Shown: in pieces, positions 25,540 to 34,058 of the stretch
Numbering within the stretch: the stretch's first letter is position 1
Layout: every line of letters begins with the position of its first letter
NCBI RefSeq assembly: GCF_003289645.1
Contig: NZ_QLYX01000011.1
Coordinates: 62,001 to 126,000 of the forward strand
DNA from: Actinomadura craniellae
GTDB lineage: Bacteria; Actinomycetota; Actinomycetes; Streptosporangiales; Streptosporangiaceae
Length of the DNA stretch: 64,000 nucleotides
Direction of reading: 5' to 3'
Translations under genes and position numbers: made by a program
The notes under the pieces: generated by a model
The model's database searches: none
Seen by the model: the letters and a program-made list of their open reading frames with translations, nothing else
What the model was told of the DNA's origin: nothing

Positions 25540-26706
25540 TCAGGACGGTGGCATGGTCATCGGCTCGATCACGTTCTTCGGGCGGTCGAGCCAGATGCGC
25601 TGGCCGTCGGGGCCGGCGGTCATGCCGAACCGGGAGCGGTCGGGGGAGCCCAGGCCCACCCACCGCAGGTACGCGTCGGCGACCTCGTCCCACAGGTTCC
25701 GGGGTCCGGCCTGGACGACGAGGTTGTCGCGGGCGCCGGGCCGGTGCTCGACCCGTGCCCAGGACGTCCCGGCGGTGTCGGCGAGGACGAGGGCGTACCG
25801 GCCGTCGCCGGTGGTGTGCTCGGCGTCCATCACGTCCGGGAGCCGGGCGGTGATGGCGAGGTCGGCACCGTGGGAGTCGCCGAGGATGGTGCGCGGGTCG
25901 ATCCGGGTGGCGGACTCCCGCCCGCCGCCGTCCGTTGCCGCGATGGGGGGCGGGGTGCCGCGCTGGGATCGGAGCATCATGTACGACGCGCCGCCGTGGA
26001 AGGAACCGATCGCCCGGCCGTCGCCGGTCACGGTCAGCCGGGCGATGTGCCCGCCGGCCCACTCGGGCATCCAGGGGAAGGCGATGGTCCCGCCGGGCCG
26101 GACCTGCTCCACCCATGTCTGTGGAATCCAGGTGACACCGCAGGTGACGTGCACCTTGTCGTAGGGGGCGCCGGGCGGATGCCCGGCCTCGCCGTTCCCG
26201 GTGACCAGCCGCGGGCCGAACCCGGCCGCTCCGAGGTTGGCGGCGGCCCGCGCGGCGACCGACGGGTCGATCTCCACCGAGGTGACGTTGCCCGCGCCCA
26301 GGCGGTGCGACAGGAGGGCTGCGGTCCAGCCGGTCCCGGTCCCGATCTCCAGTACCCGGTCGTGGTCGCGCAGCCCCAGCAGTTCCAGGAAGCGGAGCAC
26401 GATCCCGGGGGCCGACAGCGAGGAGGTCCACCGGCCCGAGCCGGGCTCTCCGGCGCCGTCGTCGAACTGGGTGATCACCGGAGCGTCCGCGTAGGCGGCT
26501 TCCCACCACTCTTCGGGGTCGGCGGCCCGGTCCACCAGGCGGGGAGTCCTACCCGGGTCGGGCGCCTGCCAGGCTCGGTCGGGAACGAACAGGTGCCGGG
26601 GGACGGCGTGCAGCGCGTCCCGCCATCGAGGGTCGGTCAGGTCGTCGGCGGCGGCCAACCGGTCGGCCAGCGTGTCGATCCGGGACCGTGCTTCAAGAAT
26701 GGTCAC
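25540..26706 (-). CDS. PCMT-like SAM-dependent methyltransferase
   Basis: 388 aa from GTG. The N-terminus resembles protein-L-isoaspartate O-methyltransferase: WRDALHAVPRHLFVPDRAW, then SAPGIVLRFLELL before the SAM motif VLEIGTGTGWTAALLSHRLG (near residue 145). Motif II is VTSVEIDPSVAARA, and HVTCGVTWIPQTWVEQVRPG precedes the late strands. A C-terminal extension of about 150 residues is not part of classical PCMT. Similar proteins accompany ATP-grasp RiPP clusters, but no ATP-grasp or precursor gene is visible here. It starts 18 nt after the Doc gene, so it is probably co-transcribed with the toxin-antitoxin pair. Confidence 0.82.
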   Translation of the reverse strand: MTILEARSRIDTLADRLAAADDLTDPRWRDALHAVPRHLFVPDRAWQAPDPGRTPRLVDRAADPEEWWEAAYADAPVITQFDDGAGEPGSGRWTSSLSAPGIVLRFLELLGLRDHDRVLEIGTGTGWTAALLSHRLGAGNVTSVEIDPSVAARAAANLGAAGFGPRLVTGNGEAGHPPGAPYDKVHVTCGVTWIPQTWVEQVRPGGTIAFPWMPEWAGGHIARLTVTGDGRAIGSFHGGASYMMLRSQRGTPPPIAATDGGGRESATRIDPRTILGDSHGADLAITARLPDVMDAEHTTGDGRYALVLADTAGTSWARVEHRPGARDNLVVQAGPRNLWDEVADAYLRWVGLGSPDRSRFGMTAGPDGQRIWLDRPKNVIEPMTMPPS

Positions 26707-26724
26707 TTACCGTGCTTCCCGCCC

Positions 26725-27114
26725 TCAGCCGCTGGCACGGATCAGCGGTTCGATGCGCTTGAGGATGGCCGGGACGTCGTCGAGGACGTGCGTCGCGATG
26801 TCCAGGACGGTGACGAACAGCTCCTCCTCGGCGGCGGGGTCGAAGCGCGCGCCGTTGAGCTTGATGAAGATGTCGGACGCGGCGAAGGCGACCCGCTTGT
26901 TCCCGTCGGTGAAGGGGTGGGACGTGGTGAGTGAGTGCAGCAGGGCCGCGGCCTTGTCCAGCAGGGTCGGGTAGGGGTCCATGCCGAACGTCACGGTGGC
27001 GGGCCGGGCGGCGGCGGACGCGACCAGCCCGAAGTCGCGGACGTTGAGGCCCTCGCCCACCACCCGGCGTCCGATGGCGATGATCTCCTCGGCCGTCAGG
27101 TAGCGCATGCTCAC
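26725..27114 (-). CDS. doc: Doc-like Fic-fold toxin
   Basis: 129 aa. It has the death-on-curing signature HPFTDGNKRVAFAASDIFI (residues 66-84), the Fic-fold loop in which Doc phosphorylates EF-Tu and stops translation. The rest fits Doc in length and content (YLTAEEIIAIGRRVVGEGLN at the N-terminus). The GTG start overlaps the antitoxin stop (GTGA), indicating translational coupling; ATG 27108 is an alternative. Autoregulation with the antitoxin at the upstream repeats is likely. Confidence 0.92.
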   Translation of the reverse strand: MSMRYLTAEEIIAIGRRVVGEGLNVRDFGLVASAAARPATVTFGMDPYPTLLDKAAALLHSLTTSHPFTDGNKRVAFAASDIFIKLNGARFDPAAEEELFVTVLDIATHVLDDVPAILKRIEPLIRASG

Positions 27115-27314
27115 GCGTCGCCCAGCCGGTCCAGCAGGCTGCGGTGTTCGCGGGCGGTCTCGTCGGCGAGTTCCAGCACGTGGGCGAGTTCGCGCCGCTG
27201 CCGGTACTCCTCCAGCGCGGTGATCAGGACCGCGTTCTTGGAGCGCTGCTCGGCCGTGGCGACCTCGTCGAGCCAGGCGTCCAGTTCCTCGGGAAGGCGT
27301 GCTGCGAAGGCCAT
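27111..27314 (-). CDS. Ribbon-helix-helix antitoxin of the Doc pair
   Basis: 67 aa. The N-terminus FAARLPEELDAWLDEVATAE followed by RSKNAVLITALEEYRQRREL is a ribbon-helix-helix DNA-binding fold, and the C-terminal 25 residues are a helix likely to bind the toxin. Doc proteins are classically paired with Phd; here the partner is of the RHH type. GAGGAG lies 7 nt before the ATG. The stop overlaps the Doc start by 4 nt. Confidence 0.87.
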   Translation of the reverse strand: MAFAARLPEELDAWLDEVATAEQRSKNAVLITALEEYRQRRELAHVLELADETAREHRSLLDRLGDA

Positions 27315-27342
27315 GTCAGGCTCCTCGTCCGGGATGGCAAGC

Positions 27343-27361
27343 TGGTACCACTGATGGTACC
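27343..27361. promoter_or_regulatory. Operator of the RHH/Doc pair
   Basis: TGGTACC occurs twice (27343-27349 and 27355-27361), 12 bp apart and 28 bp before the antitoxin ATG. Each copy contains the palindrome GGTACC. Short repeated sites of this size and spacing are what ribbon-helix-helix dimers bind cooperatively. Confidence 0.65.
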
Positions 27362-27421
27362 GAGAGTGGTTCCGCGGCCGTCCCGCGGCCGCCGAAGAAC
27401 GGCCGCGGGACGCGGGTCGGG

Positions 27422-29707
27422 TCATTCCGAGTGCAGGACCGCCGCCGTCCTGATGCGGGCCGCGCGGCCCGCCGGGATCAGGGCGCCGAGCAGGGCGATC
27501 GCGACGCCCGCCAGGACGGCCAGTGCCAGTAGCGGCCAGGGGAAGATCTCGGTGAAGCCGTAGGGGAGGACGAGGTCGCCGGTCTCGGTCATGGCCGGCA
27601 TCACCACGCGGTAGGCGGCGATGCCCAGCGGTACCCCGATGAGCCCGCCGACCAGGCCGAGCGCGGCCATCGAGGCGAGCACGACCGTCAGGACCTGCCG
27701 CGGTGTCGCGCCCAGCGACTTCAGGACGCCGAAGTCGCGCGCCCGGTCCCGGGTGTTGAGGATGACCGTGTTGAACACCCCGAGCCCGGCGACCGTGGCC
27801 AGCCCCAGCGTCAGCAGGGAGATGAGGCCGATGATGATCACCATGCCGATTTCGGCGCCCTCGGCGGCCGAATGGGCGCCCTGCACGCCCTCCGCGTTGA
27901 GCGCGGCGGCGTAGTCCTCGGGGGAGGTGCCGGGAGTGAGGGTGACCTCCATGAAGGAGATGTTCATGCGGCCCGGGCCGCCGGGGGCCGCCGCCGTGTC
28001 GTCGCGGAGCGCGGTGAGGGACGCCCAGTCGGTGAGGACGCTGTCGCCGCCGTCCACGAGGGCCGTCCCGACGATGCGCAGCGTGACCTTCTTGCCGCCC
28101 TTGGACAGGGTCATGGTGTCGCCGATCTTCTTGCCGCCCGCCTTCAGGAACGGGTCGCCCACGACGGCCTCGCCCGGCCCGGCCAGCCAGCGGCCGTGCA
28201 CCAGCCGGTGGCCGTGCCGGTCGGTGACGTCCCCCTGGTAGCCCTTCACGTGCACCGCCCGGTCGAACCCCGGCACGTGGACCTGCTCGAACCGGGAGAC
28301 CGCGACCTTCGCGGTGCCGGGCCGGCCGGCCAGCGAGACGGTCCGGCCGGGTTCGAGGGGGACGATGACGTGGACGGTCTCGGTGAGTTCCGCGTCGGCG
28401 AAGTAGGAGGTGAGGGTCCGGTTGAGTCCGGTGGCGAACGTCACCGCCGCCACCCCGAACGCGATGGCGCTGATGGTCAGGGCGGTCCGGCCGGGCCGGG
28501 CGAACGGCAGGCCCAGGCCCAGGCTGACCGGGCGCGGCAGCCGCGTTCGGGCCAGTGCCCGCTGCACCCGCAGGGCCCGGCCGCGCCGCGACACGCTGCC
28601 CGCACTGATCGCGACCGCCGCGGGGATCCGGCCCGCGCGGACGGCCGGCACCAGCGCGGTGAGGACGACGATCGCGAGTACGCCGGCGAGGGCCAGGACG
28701 TCCACCCCGATCGAGACGCCGCTGGCGGCCGGCAGGTCGAGTGACTCGTTCGTTGCGGAGATGACGCCGCCGGCCAGGGCGTTGCCGAGCGCGATCCCGG
28801 CGAGGCCGCCCAGCACCCCCGGCACCGCGACCATCACCAGGTACACGCCGGTGACCTGGGCGGGAGTGAACCCGAGGGCCTTGAGGACGCCGATGTGCCG
28901 GTACCCCGACACGACCGCGCCGCTGACCACGTTGCCGATGATGAGCACCGAGACGATCAGCCCGGCGATCCCGAACGCGACGAGGAACGGGATCGAGACC
29001 TTCCCGTCCTCGGTGGCCTTGTCGCGGGACGCGAGGTGGTTCTGGCTCGCGGTCACCGGCAGGCCCGCGGTGATCGTGCCGGCGGGGGCGGCCGGGTCGG
29101 CGAGCCGGTAGAGCATCTGCAGGCCGTCGGGGGCGGTCAGCTGCCCCGGCGCCACCCACGCCTGGGCGGACTGGGTGATCGACCGGCCGACGCCGACGAT
29201 GGTGAAGGCGCGCCCGTCGTCGAAGGTCACCTGCCGTCCGACCGGGTCGAAGGGGAGCCGCGTGTAGGAGCCGCCCAGCACGATTTCGCCGGGGGCGGTG
29301 GCCCACCGGCCGCTCTTGAGCGCCACCCGGTCCACCGTGTCGCCGGCGCCGGCGGCCCGTGCGGTGATCGTGACGGGGCCGGGCGGGAGCACCCCCGGCC
29401 CCGGCCGGTCGGGCTCGGCGACGTTCATGACCTGCGCGGGGTGGGGCCCGCCCGCCGCCGTCACCCCGGGCCGGGACGCCGTCGCCGCCACCTGCGCGGG
29501 CGTCGCCTTTGCCGGGTCGTAGGTGACGGTCAGGTGCGCGCCGCGCTGCTGGGCGAACGCCCGGTCGTAGGGGCCGTCCACGGTGGCGAGCAGGCCCAGC
29601 GCCAGCACGACCGTCGCGGTGGACAGCAGCAGCACCAGCGCGATGATGGACGTCTGCATCCGGCGCCGCCGCACCGCGAACCGCGCGGCCCGCCACACCG
29701 CCCTCAC
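27422..29707 (-). CDS. ABC transporter permease, FtsX/MacB type
   Basis: 761 aa from GTG 29707, which overlaps the ATPase stop (GTGA). It has two FtsX-like permease modules: an N-terminal helix (SIIALVLLLSTATVVLALG), a large extracellular MacB_PCD domain (about residues 60-250), three helices (VAFGIAGLIVSVLIIGNVVS and following), a second periplasmic domain, and three C-terminal helices including FPWPLLALAVLAGVAIALLG. The conserved ALGATPRQVL-like motif appears twice (VLKALGFTPAQVTGVY; SLGATPRQVLTVV). It is probably an efflux or mechanotransmission exporter with the adjacent ATPase; the substrate is unknown. Confidence 0.92.
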   Translation of the reverse strand: MRAVWRAARFAVRRRRMQTSIIALVLLLSTATVVLALGLLATVDGPYDRAFAQQRGAHLTVTYDPAKATPAQVAATASRPGVTAAGGPHPAQVMNVAEPDRPGPGVLPPGPVTITARAAGAGDTVDRVALKSGRWATAPGEIVLGGSYTRLPFDPVGRQVTFDDGRAFTIVGVGRSITQSAQAWVAPGQLTAPDGLQMLYRLADPAAPAGTITAGLPVTASQNHLASRDKATEDGKVSIPFLVAFGIAGLIVSVLIIGNVVSGAVVSGYRHIGVLKALGFTPAQVTGVYLVMVAVPGVLGGLAGIALGNALAGGVISATNESLDLPAASGVSIGVDVLALAGVLAIVVLTALVPAVRAGRIPAAVAISAGSVSRRGRALRVQRALARTRLPRPVSLGLGLPFARPGRTALTISAIAFGVAAVTFATGLNRTLTSYFADAELTETVHVIVPLEPGRTVSLAGRPGTAKVAVSRFEQVHVPGFDRAVHVKGYQGDVTDRHGHRLVHGRWLAGPGEAVVGDPFLKAGGKKIGDTMTLSKGGKKVTLRIVGTALVDGGDSVLTDWASLTALRDDTAAAPGGPGRMNISFMEVTLTPGTSPEDYAAALNAEGVQGAHSAAEGAEIGMVIIIGLISLLTLGLATVAGLGVFNTVILNTRDRARDFGVLKSLGATPRQVLTVVLASMAALGLVGGLIGVPLGIAAYRVVMPAMTETGDLVLPYGFTEIFPWPLLALAVLAGVAIALLGALIPAGRAARIRTAAVLHSE

Positions 29708-30378
29708 CGGGTCACCTCGGCGGCGACCCGGCCGTCCTCGAACGCGACGACCCGGTCGGCGCACCGGGTGGCCAGCCGCTCGTCGTGGGTGACGATGAGC
29801 AGGGTCTGGCCGATCTGGTGCAGGTCCAGGAGGAGGTCCATGACCTGCTCCCCGGCCCGCGAGTCGAGCGCGCCGGTCGGCTCGTCGGCCAGCAGCAGGG
29901 CGGGCCGGTTCATCAGGGCGCGGGCGACGCCGACGCGCTGCCGCTCCCCGCCGGACAGCACCACCGGGTAGGCGTTGCGGCGGTCGGCGACGCCCAGCTC
30001 GTCGAGCAGTTCCATCGCCCGGGCCCGCGCCTGCCTGCGCGGGGTGCCGAGCAGCTGGGCGGCCAGCATCACGTTCTCCAGCACCGGCAGGTCGTCGAGC
30101 AGGTTGAAGAACTGGAAGACCATGCCGATGCGGCGGCGCCGGTACTTGGCGAGCGCGGCCTCGCCCATCTTCGTGATGTCCTCGCCGCGCACCACCACCG
30201 TGCCGGAGGTGGGCCGGTCCAGGCCCGCGACCATGTTGAGGAGGGTGGATTTGCCCGATCCTGACGGGCCCATCACCGCGATGGCCTCACCGGCCTTGAT
30301 GTCGAGGCTCACCCCGGCGAGCGCGGCGGTTTCGCCGTACTCCTTGCGCACGTCCTTCAGCTGGACCATCAGTTCCAT
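29704..30378 (-). CDS. ABC transporter ATPase, MacB/LolD type
   Basis: 224 aa. Walker A GPSGSGKST (37-45), Q-loop FQFFNLLDD, signature LSGGERQR (141-148), Walker B LLLADEP (161-167) and an H-loop in VTHDERLA. Length and sequence fit the MacB/LolD family that pairs with FtsX-like permeases. It is translationally coupled to the permease. It is divergent from a histidine kinase/response regulator pair that probably controls it. Confidence 0.95.
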   Translation of the reverse strand: MELMVQLKDVRKEYGETAALAGVSLDIKAGEAIAVMGPSGSGKSTLLNMVAGLDRPTSGTVVVRGEDITKMGEAALAKYRRRRIGMVFQFFNLLDDLPVLENVMLAAQLLGTPRRQARARAMELLDELGVADRRNAYPVVLSGGERQRVGVARALMNRPALLLADEPTGALDSRAGEQVMDLLLDLHQIGQTLLIVTHDERLATRCADRVVAFEDGRVAAEVTR

Positions 30379-30445
30379 GGCCGTGACGGTAGAAGCCGGA
30401 CGGCGGCCCGCGCGTCGGGCCCTGGATGTAAGAAGGCGGCGGGGT

Positions 30446-30458
30446 CATCCGAGGGATG
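30446..30458. promoter_or_regulatory. Inverted repeat between ABC and two-component genes
   Basis: CATCC-GAG-GGATG is a perfect inverted repeat, and GGATGTA recurs 30 bp away at 30424-30430. The sites lie in the divergent promoter region and suit a dimeric NarL-type response regulator. Assignment to the regulator at 31293 is inferred. Confidence 0.45.
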
Positions 30459-30516
30459 TAGCGCCGTGGCCCGCCAGGATGATGCGTTCCGTCCGGGTTC
30501 GGTCCAGGATGAAGGG

Positions 30517-31296
30517 ATGCTGCCCGCGTGGATCGCGCCCCTGCTTGTGGCGGTCCCGTGCCTGTGGGCGCTGTGGGAGCGGCGCCGGCGCCGCGCCGAA
30601 CTGGGCGCGCGGACCTGGCTGGTGGAACGCGAGCGCGAGGCCGCCGCGCGGCGGGCCGTCGAGGAGGAGCGGGCCCGGGTGGCCCGGGACCTGCACGACA
30701 TCGTCAGCCACAGCGTCAGCGTCATGGTGGTGCAGGCGGGCGCGGCCCGGCACGGCCTCGACGGTGAAGTCGAGGAGGCCGAGGAGGCGCTGCTGGCGGT
30801 GGAGCGGACCGGGCGGGAGGCGATGACCGAGCTACGGCACCTGCTCGGGGTGCTCGCCCCCGCCCCGGACGGCGACGCGCTCGCCCCGCAGCCGTCGCTG
30901 GCGCATCTGGGCACCCTGGTGGACCGGGTCGCGTTCGCGGGCCTGCCGGTGGACGTGACGGTGACCGGCGAGCCCCGGCCGCTGCCCGCCGGGATCGACG
31001 CGACCGGGTACCGGGTCGTCCAGGAGGCGCTGACCAACGCGCTGAAACACGGCGCGGCCGGGGCGCGAGCGGAGGTGCGGGTGGGCTACGGGGCGCGGAA
31101 CCTGCGGCTGGAGGTGCTCAACACCGGCCCGAGCGTGCTCACCGGGACGGGCCCCGCCCCGGCGGAGGGCGCGGGCGGCCGGGGCCTGGCCGGGCTGCGC
31201 GAGCGGGTCGCGCTGTACGGCGGTGACCTGGACGCGCGCCGCCGGCTGGGCGGCGGTTACCGGGTGCGGGCGCGCATCCCGCTGGAGCGGCCATGA
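30517..31296 (+). CDS. Sensor histidine kinase, HisKA_3 type
   Basis: 259 aa. One N-terminal membrane helix (LPAWIAPLLVAVPCLWALW), an Arg/Glu-rich coiled segment, then the dimerisation and phosphoacceptor motif RDLHDIVSHSVSVMVVQAG with His60. The ATPase domain has VVQEALTNALKHG and GGRGLAGLRERVALYGGDL. There is no large sensory domain, so the signal may come through the membrane helix or from the divergent ABC transporter. ATG 30517 was chosen because an in-frame GTG at 30466 would cover the likely operator side. It overlaps the response regulator by 4 nt (ATGA). Confidence 0.93.
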   Translation: MLPAWIAPLLVAVPCLWALWERRRRRAELGARTWLVEREREAAARRAVEEERARVARDLHDIVSHSVSVMVVQAGAARHGLDGEVEEAEEALLAVERTGREAMTELRHLLGVLAPAPDGDALAPQPSLAHLGTLVDRVAFAGLPVDVTVTGEPRPLPAGIDATGYRVVQEALTNALKHGAAGARAEVRVGYGARNLRLEVLNTGPSVLTGTGPAPAEGAGGRGLAGLRERVALYGGDLDARRRLGGGYRVRARIPLERP

Positions 31297-31940
31297 CCAG
31301 AGTGCTGATCGCCGACGACCAGACGCTGGTGCGCGGCGGGTTCCGGATGATCCTCAGCCGGGCCGGGATCGAGGTGGCCGGGGAGGCCGCCGACGGGTTG
31401 GAGGCGGTGGCCGCCGCGCGGCGGCTGCGGCCGGACGTGGTGCTGATGGACATCCGGATGCCCGGCATCGACGGCCTGGAGGCCGCCCGCCGGGTCCTCG
31501 CCGCCGACCCGGCGTGCCGGGTGCTGATGCTGACCACCTTCGACCTGGACCGGTACGTGTACGCCGCGCTCGCGGCGGGCGCCAGCGGGTTCCTGCTGAA
31601 GGACGTCACGCCGGAGCACCTGGTGGCGTCGGTGCGGCTGGTCGCGACCGGCGACGCGCTGCTCGCCCCCTCCATCACCCGCCGCCTGGTCGAGCGGTTC
31701 GCCCGCCCGCGCCCGGAGCCGCAGGGCCTGGACGACCTGACCCCGCGGGAGCGGGAGGTGCTGCGCCTGGTCGGCGGCGGCCTGTCCAACGCGGAGCTGG
31801 CCGCCCGGCTCCAGCTCAGCGAGGCGACGGTCAAGACCCACGTGGCCCGCATCTTCGCCAAGCTCGGCCTGCGCGACCGCGCCCAGGCGGTGGTGGTCGC
31901 CTACGAGTCGGGCCTGGTCGTCCCGGGCTCGGCCGAGTGA
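31293..31940 (+). CDS. NarL/LuxR-family response regulator
   Basis: 215 aa. The receiver domain has the acidic pair Asp8/Asp9, phosphoacceptor Asp53 in VVLMDIRMPGIDG, the switch Thr in MLTTFDLDRYV, and Lys in FLLKDVTPEHL. The C-terminal LuxR HTH is LTPREREVLRLVGGGLSNAE followed by LSEATVKTHVARIFAKLGL. It is coupled to the upstream kinase and probably controls the divergent MacB-like exporter through the inverted repeat at 30446. It ends 24 nt before the convergent brxHI stop. Confidence 0.96.
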   Translation: MTRVLIADDQTLVRGGFRMILSRAGIEVAGEAADGLEAVAAARRLRPDVVLMDIRMPGIDGLEAARRVLAADPACRVLMLTTFDLDRYVYAALAAGASGFLLKDVTPEHLVASVRLVATGDALLAPSITRRLVERFARPRPEPQGLDDLTPREREVLRLVGGGLSNAELAARLQLSEATVKTHVARIFAKLGLRDRAQAVVVAYESGLVVPGSAE

Positions 31941-31964
31941 GACACGTGGAGGTCCCACTGGCAT

Positions 31965-34058
31965 CTACTGGTCGATGTCGATCCGGACAGGTTCGCGGAG
32001 CACCTGTCCGGCGCCCGTGAGGTCGGACAGCCGGGCCGCGAGGGCGCCGATGGCGAGGCGGCGCGGGAGAGCTTCACTGAACTTGAGACCTCGCAGCGCG
32101 CGCTCGTCGACATCGGGGAGGGTGAGGCGGTCGGCGGCGTCCGCGGTGCCGGATCTCCACAGCTGCGGGGTGAGGTCGGAACGCAGCCGGACCCAGGTGT
32201 CGTCGACGCGCTGGACCTCGTCGGTGAGGCCGCCGAGGGTCGCGGCCAGCACGGCGTTGGCCCGGAAACCCGCCCAGGTCCACCAGCGCGTGTCGGTGCC
32301 GTCGCGCCTGATGACGGTTCCGCCGGGGTGGACGGTCGCCGGCGCGTTCTCCCTGGCCTCGGCCAGGTGGGTGACGGCGCGCCGGGTGAGCGCGACGGGC
32401 GGGTCGGCCCCGAGGAGGACTTCGCGGCAGGCCCGGGTGAAGTCGAACGAGGCTCCGGTGAGGGCGGGGGAGAACCAGCGGGCCCTGCCCCTGAGGTCGG
32501 AGGGCTCGACGAAGCAGCGGCGGCGCTTCCAGTCGATCCAGGTGACCTTCCAGTTCCGTCCCGCCAGCAGGAGCACGCGCGGGCCGTCGAGCTTCTCGGT
32601 GAGGAGCATCGGGTCGGTGCGGCCGATCTCCTGGCGGCCGTACAGGACGGTGAACTCCGGCGGGGCGGTGAAGACCGCCGTCATGTCCATGAAGTGGCGC
32701 CGGCCGAAGCGGGCTTCGGCCGCGGGGCCGACGAACAGGAACTCGCCGTCCCGTTCCAGGAACCCCTCTTCCAGCAGGTGGGCGACGATCGGTGCCGCGC
32801 TCCGGTCGAACGGGGCCAGCCCGTTCCAGGCGTCGCCCCACAGGCCGCTGCCGATCTTGTGGTCCTGGAGGCTGAGCCCCAGCACCTGCTGGGCGACGAT
32901 GTGCCGGGGCTCGGGGGGCGCGGTGACCGGTTCGACGTGGCCACGGCTCCACAGCAGGAGCAGTGCCGCCGCGGACACCAGGGAGTCGAGGTCGAGTGCG
33001 AGGAAGAGGCAGTTGCGCGCGGAGCCGGGGCGGCGTCCGGTGCGGCCGAGCCGCTGGAGGAACGCCGCGACGGTGCCGGGCGCGTTGATCTGGATGACGC
33101 GGTCGAGGTCACCGACGTCGATGCCGAGTTCGAGCGTGCTCGTGGAGACGATGACGCAGTCACGCCCCGACGCGAACGCCTCTTCGGCGCGCCGCCGCTC
33201 GTCCACGGCCAGCGACGCGTGGGACAGGAAGGTGGTCACGCCCCGGGCGCGCAGGGCGGCGCCCAGCTCTTCGACGAGTTGCCGGGAGTCGCAGAAGACC
33301 AGCCGCTTCTCCCCGCGGTGGAGCGCCGCGATGATCGTGGCGGCGTTCGCCACGGAACCGACGTAGTCCAGTTCGATCTCGCCCGGCGGGGAAGCGGCGG
33401 AAGCGGTGAGGGCCGGGGCGACCACCGCGGCGGGACGGCTTCCGCGTCCCGAGCCCTGCAACCACTCCAGCAGCTCGCCGGGATTCCCGACGGTCGCCGA
33501 CAACCCGACCCGCTGGATCGGACGGCCCGCGACCCGGGAGAGCCGTTCGAGGACGGCGAGGAGATGCCAGCCCCGGTCGTCCCCGGCGAAGGCGTGGACT
33601 TCGTCGACGACGACGGCGCGCAACCCGGCGAACAGCCGCGTGTGGTCGACGTTGACGCTGACCAGCATGGCTTCGAGGGACTCGGGCGTGGTGAGCAGGA
33701 CGTCCGGCGGATCACGGAGCATGGCCCGCCGCCGGGCCGACGTGACGTCCCCGTGCCACAGCGCGACCCGCCTGCCCACCCAGCCGCAGTAGCCCTCCAG
33801 CCTGGGCAGCAGGTTGTTGAGCAGCGCCTTGAGCGGGCAGACGTACAGGACCGACAGCCCGGACCAGCGCCCCCGCTCCATCGCCGACAGCAGCGGGAAG
33901 ACCGCCGCCTCGGTCTTGCCCCCCGCCGTCGGCGCGAGCAGCAGGGCGTCCGAACCGGCCATGACCGGTGCGACCGCCTCCTGCTGGAGCGGCCGCAGGG
34001 ACCGCCAGCCCAGGGTGTTCACGATGTGGTGCACCAGGACCGGCGACAGCTCGTTCAC
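31965..34058 (-). CDS. brxHI: BREX type 2 helicase BrxHI
   Basis: 697-aa superfamily 2 helicase of the Lhr type. Motif I is APTAGGKTE (42-50), Ia LYVCPLKALLNN, II VVVDEVHAF near residue 150, III GLSATVGNP, IV LVFCDSRQLVEELG, and VI INAPGTVAAFLQRLGRTGRR. About 300 C-terminal residues contain the winged-helix and additional domains of this group. BrxHI is the helicase of type 2 BREX, probably acting on phage DNA intermediates. The GTG start overlaps the brxD stop by 4 nt, and it is the last gene of the operon. Confidence 0.93.
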   Translation of the reverse strand: MNELSPVLVHHIVNTLGWRSLRPLQQEAVAPVMAGSDALLLAPTAGGKTEAAVFPLLSAMERGRWSGLSVLYVCPLKALLNNLLPRLEGYCGWVGRRVALWHGDVTSARRRAMLRDPPDVLLTTPESLEAMLVSVNVDHTRLFAGLRAVVVDEVHAFAGDDRGWHLLAVLERLSRVAGRPIQRVGLSATVGNPGELLEWLQGSGRGSRPAAVVAPALTASAASPPGEIELDYVGSVANAATIIAALHRGEKRLVFCDSRQLVEELGAALRARGVTTFLSHASLAVDERRRAEEAFASGRDCVIVSTSTLELGIDVGDLDRVIQINAPGTVAAFLQRLGRTGRRPGSARNCLFLALDLDSLVSAAALLLLWSRGHVEPVTAPPEPRHIVAQQVLGLSLQDHKIGSGLWGDAWNGLAPFDRSAAPIVAHLLEEGFLERDGEFLFVGPAAEARFGRRHFMDMTAVFTAPPEFTVLYGRQEIGRTDPMLLTEKLDGPRVLLLAGRNWKVTWIDWKRRRCFVEPSDLRGRARWFSPALTGASFDFTRACREVLLGADPPVALTRRAVTHLAEARENAPATVHPGGTVIRRDGTDTRWWTWAGFRANAVLAATLGGLTDEVQRVDDTWVRLRSDLTPQLWRSGTADAADRLTLPDVDERALRGLKFSEALPRRLAIGALAARLSDLTGAGQVLREPVRIDIDQ

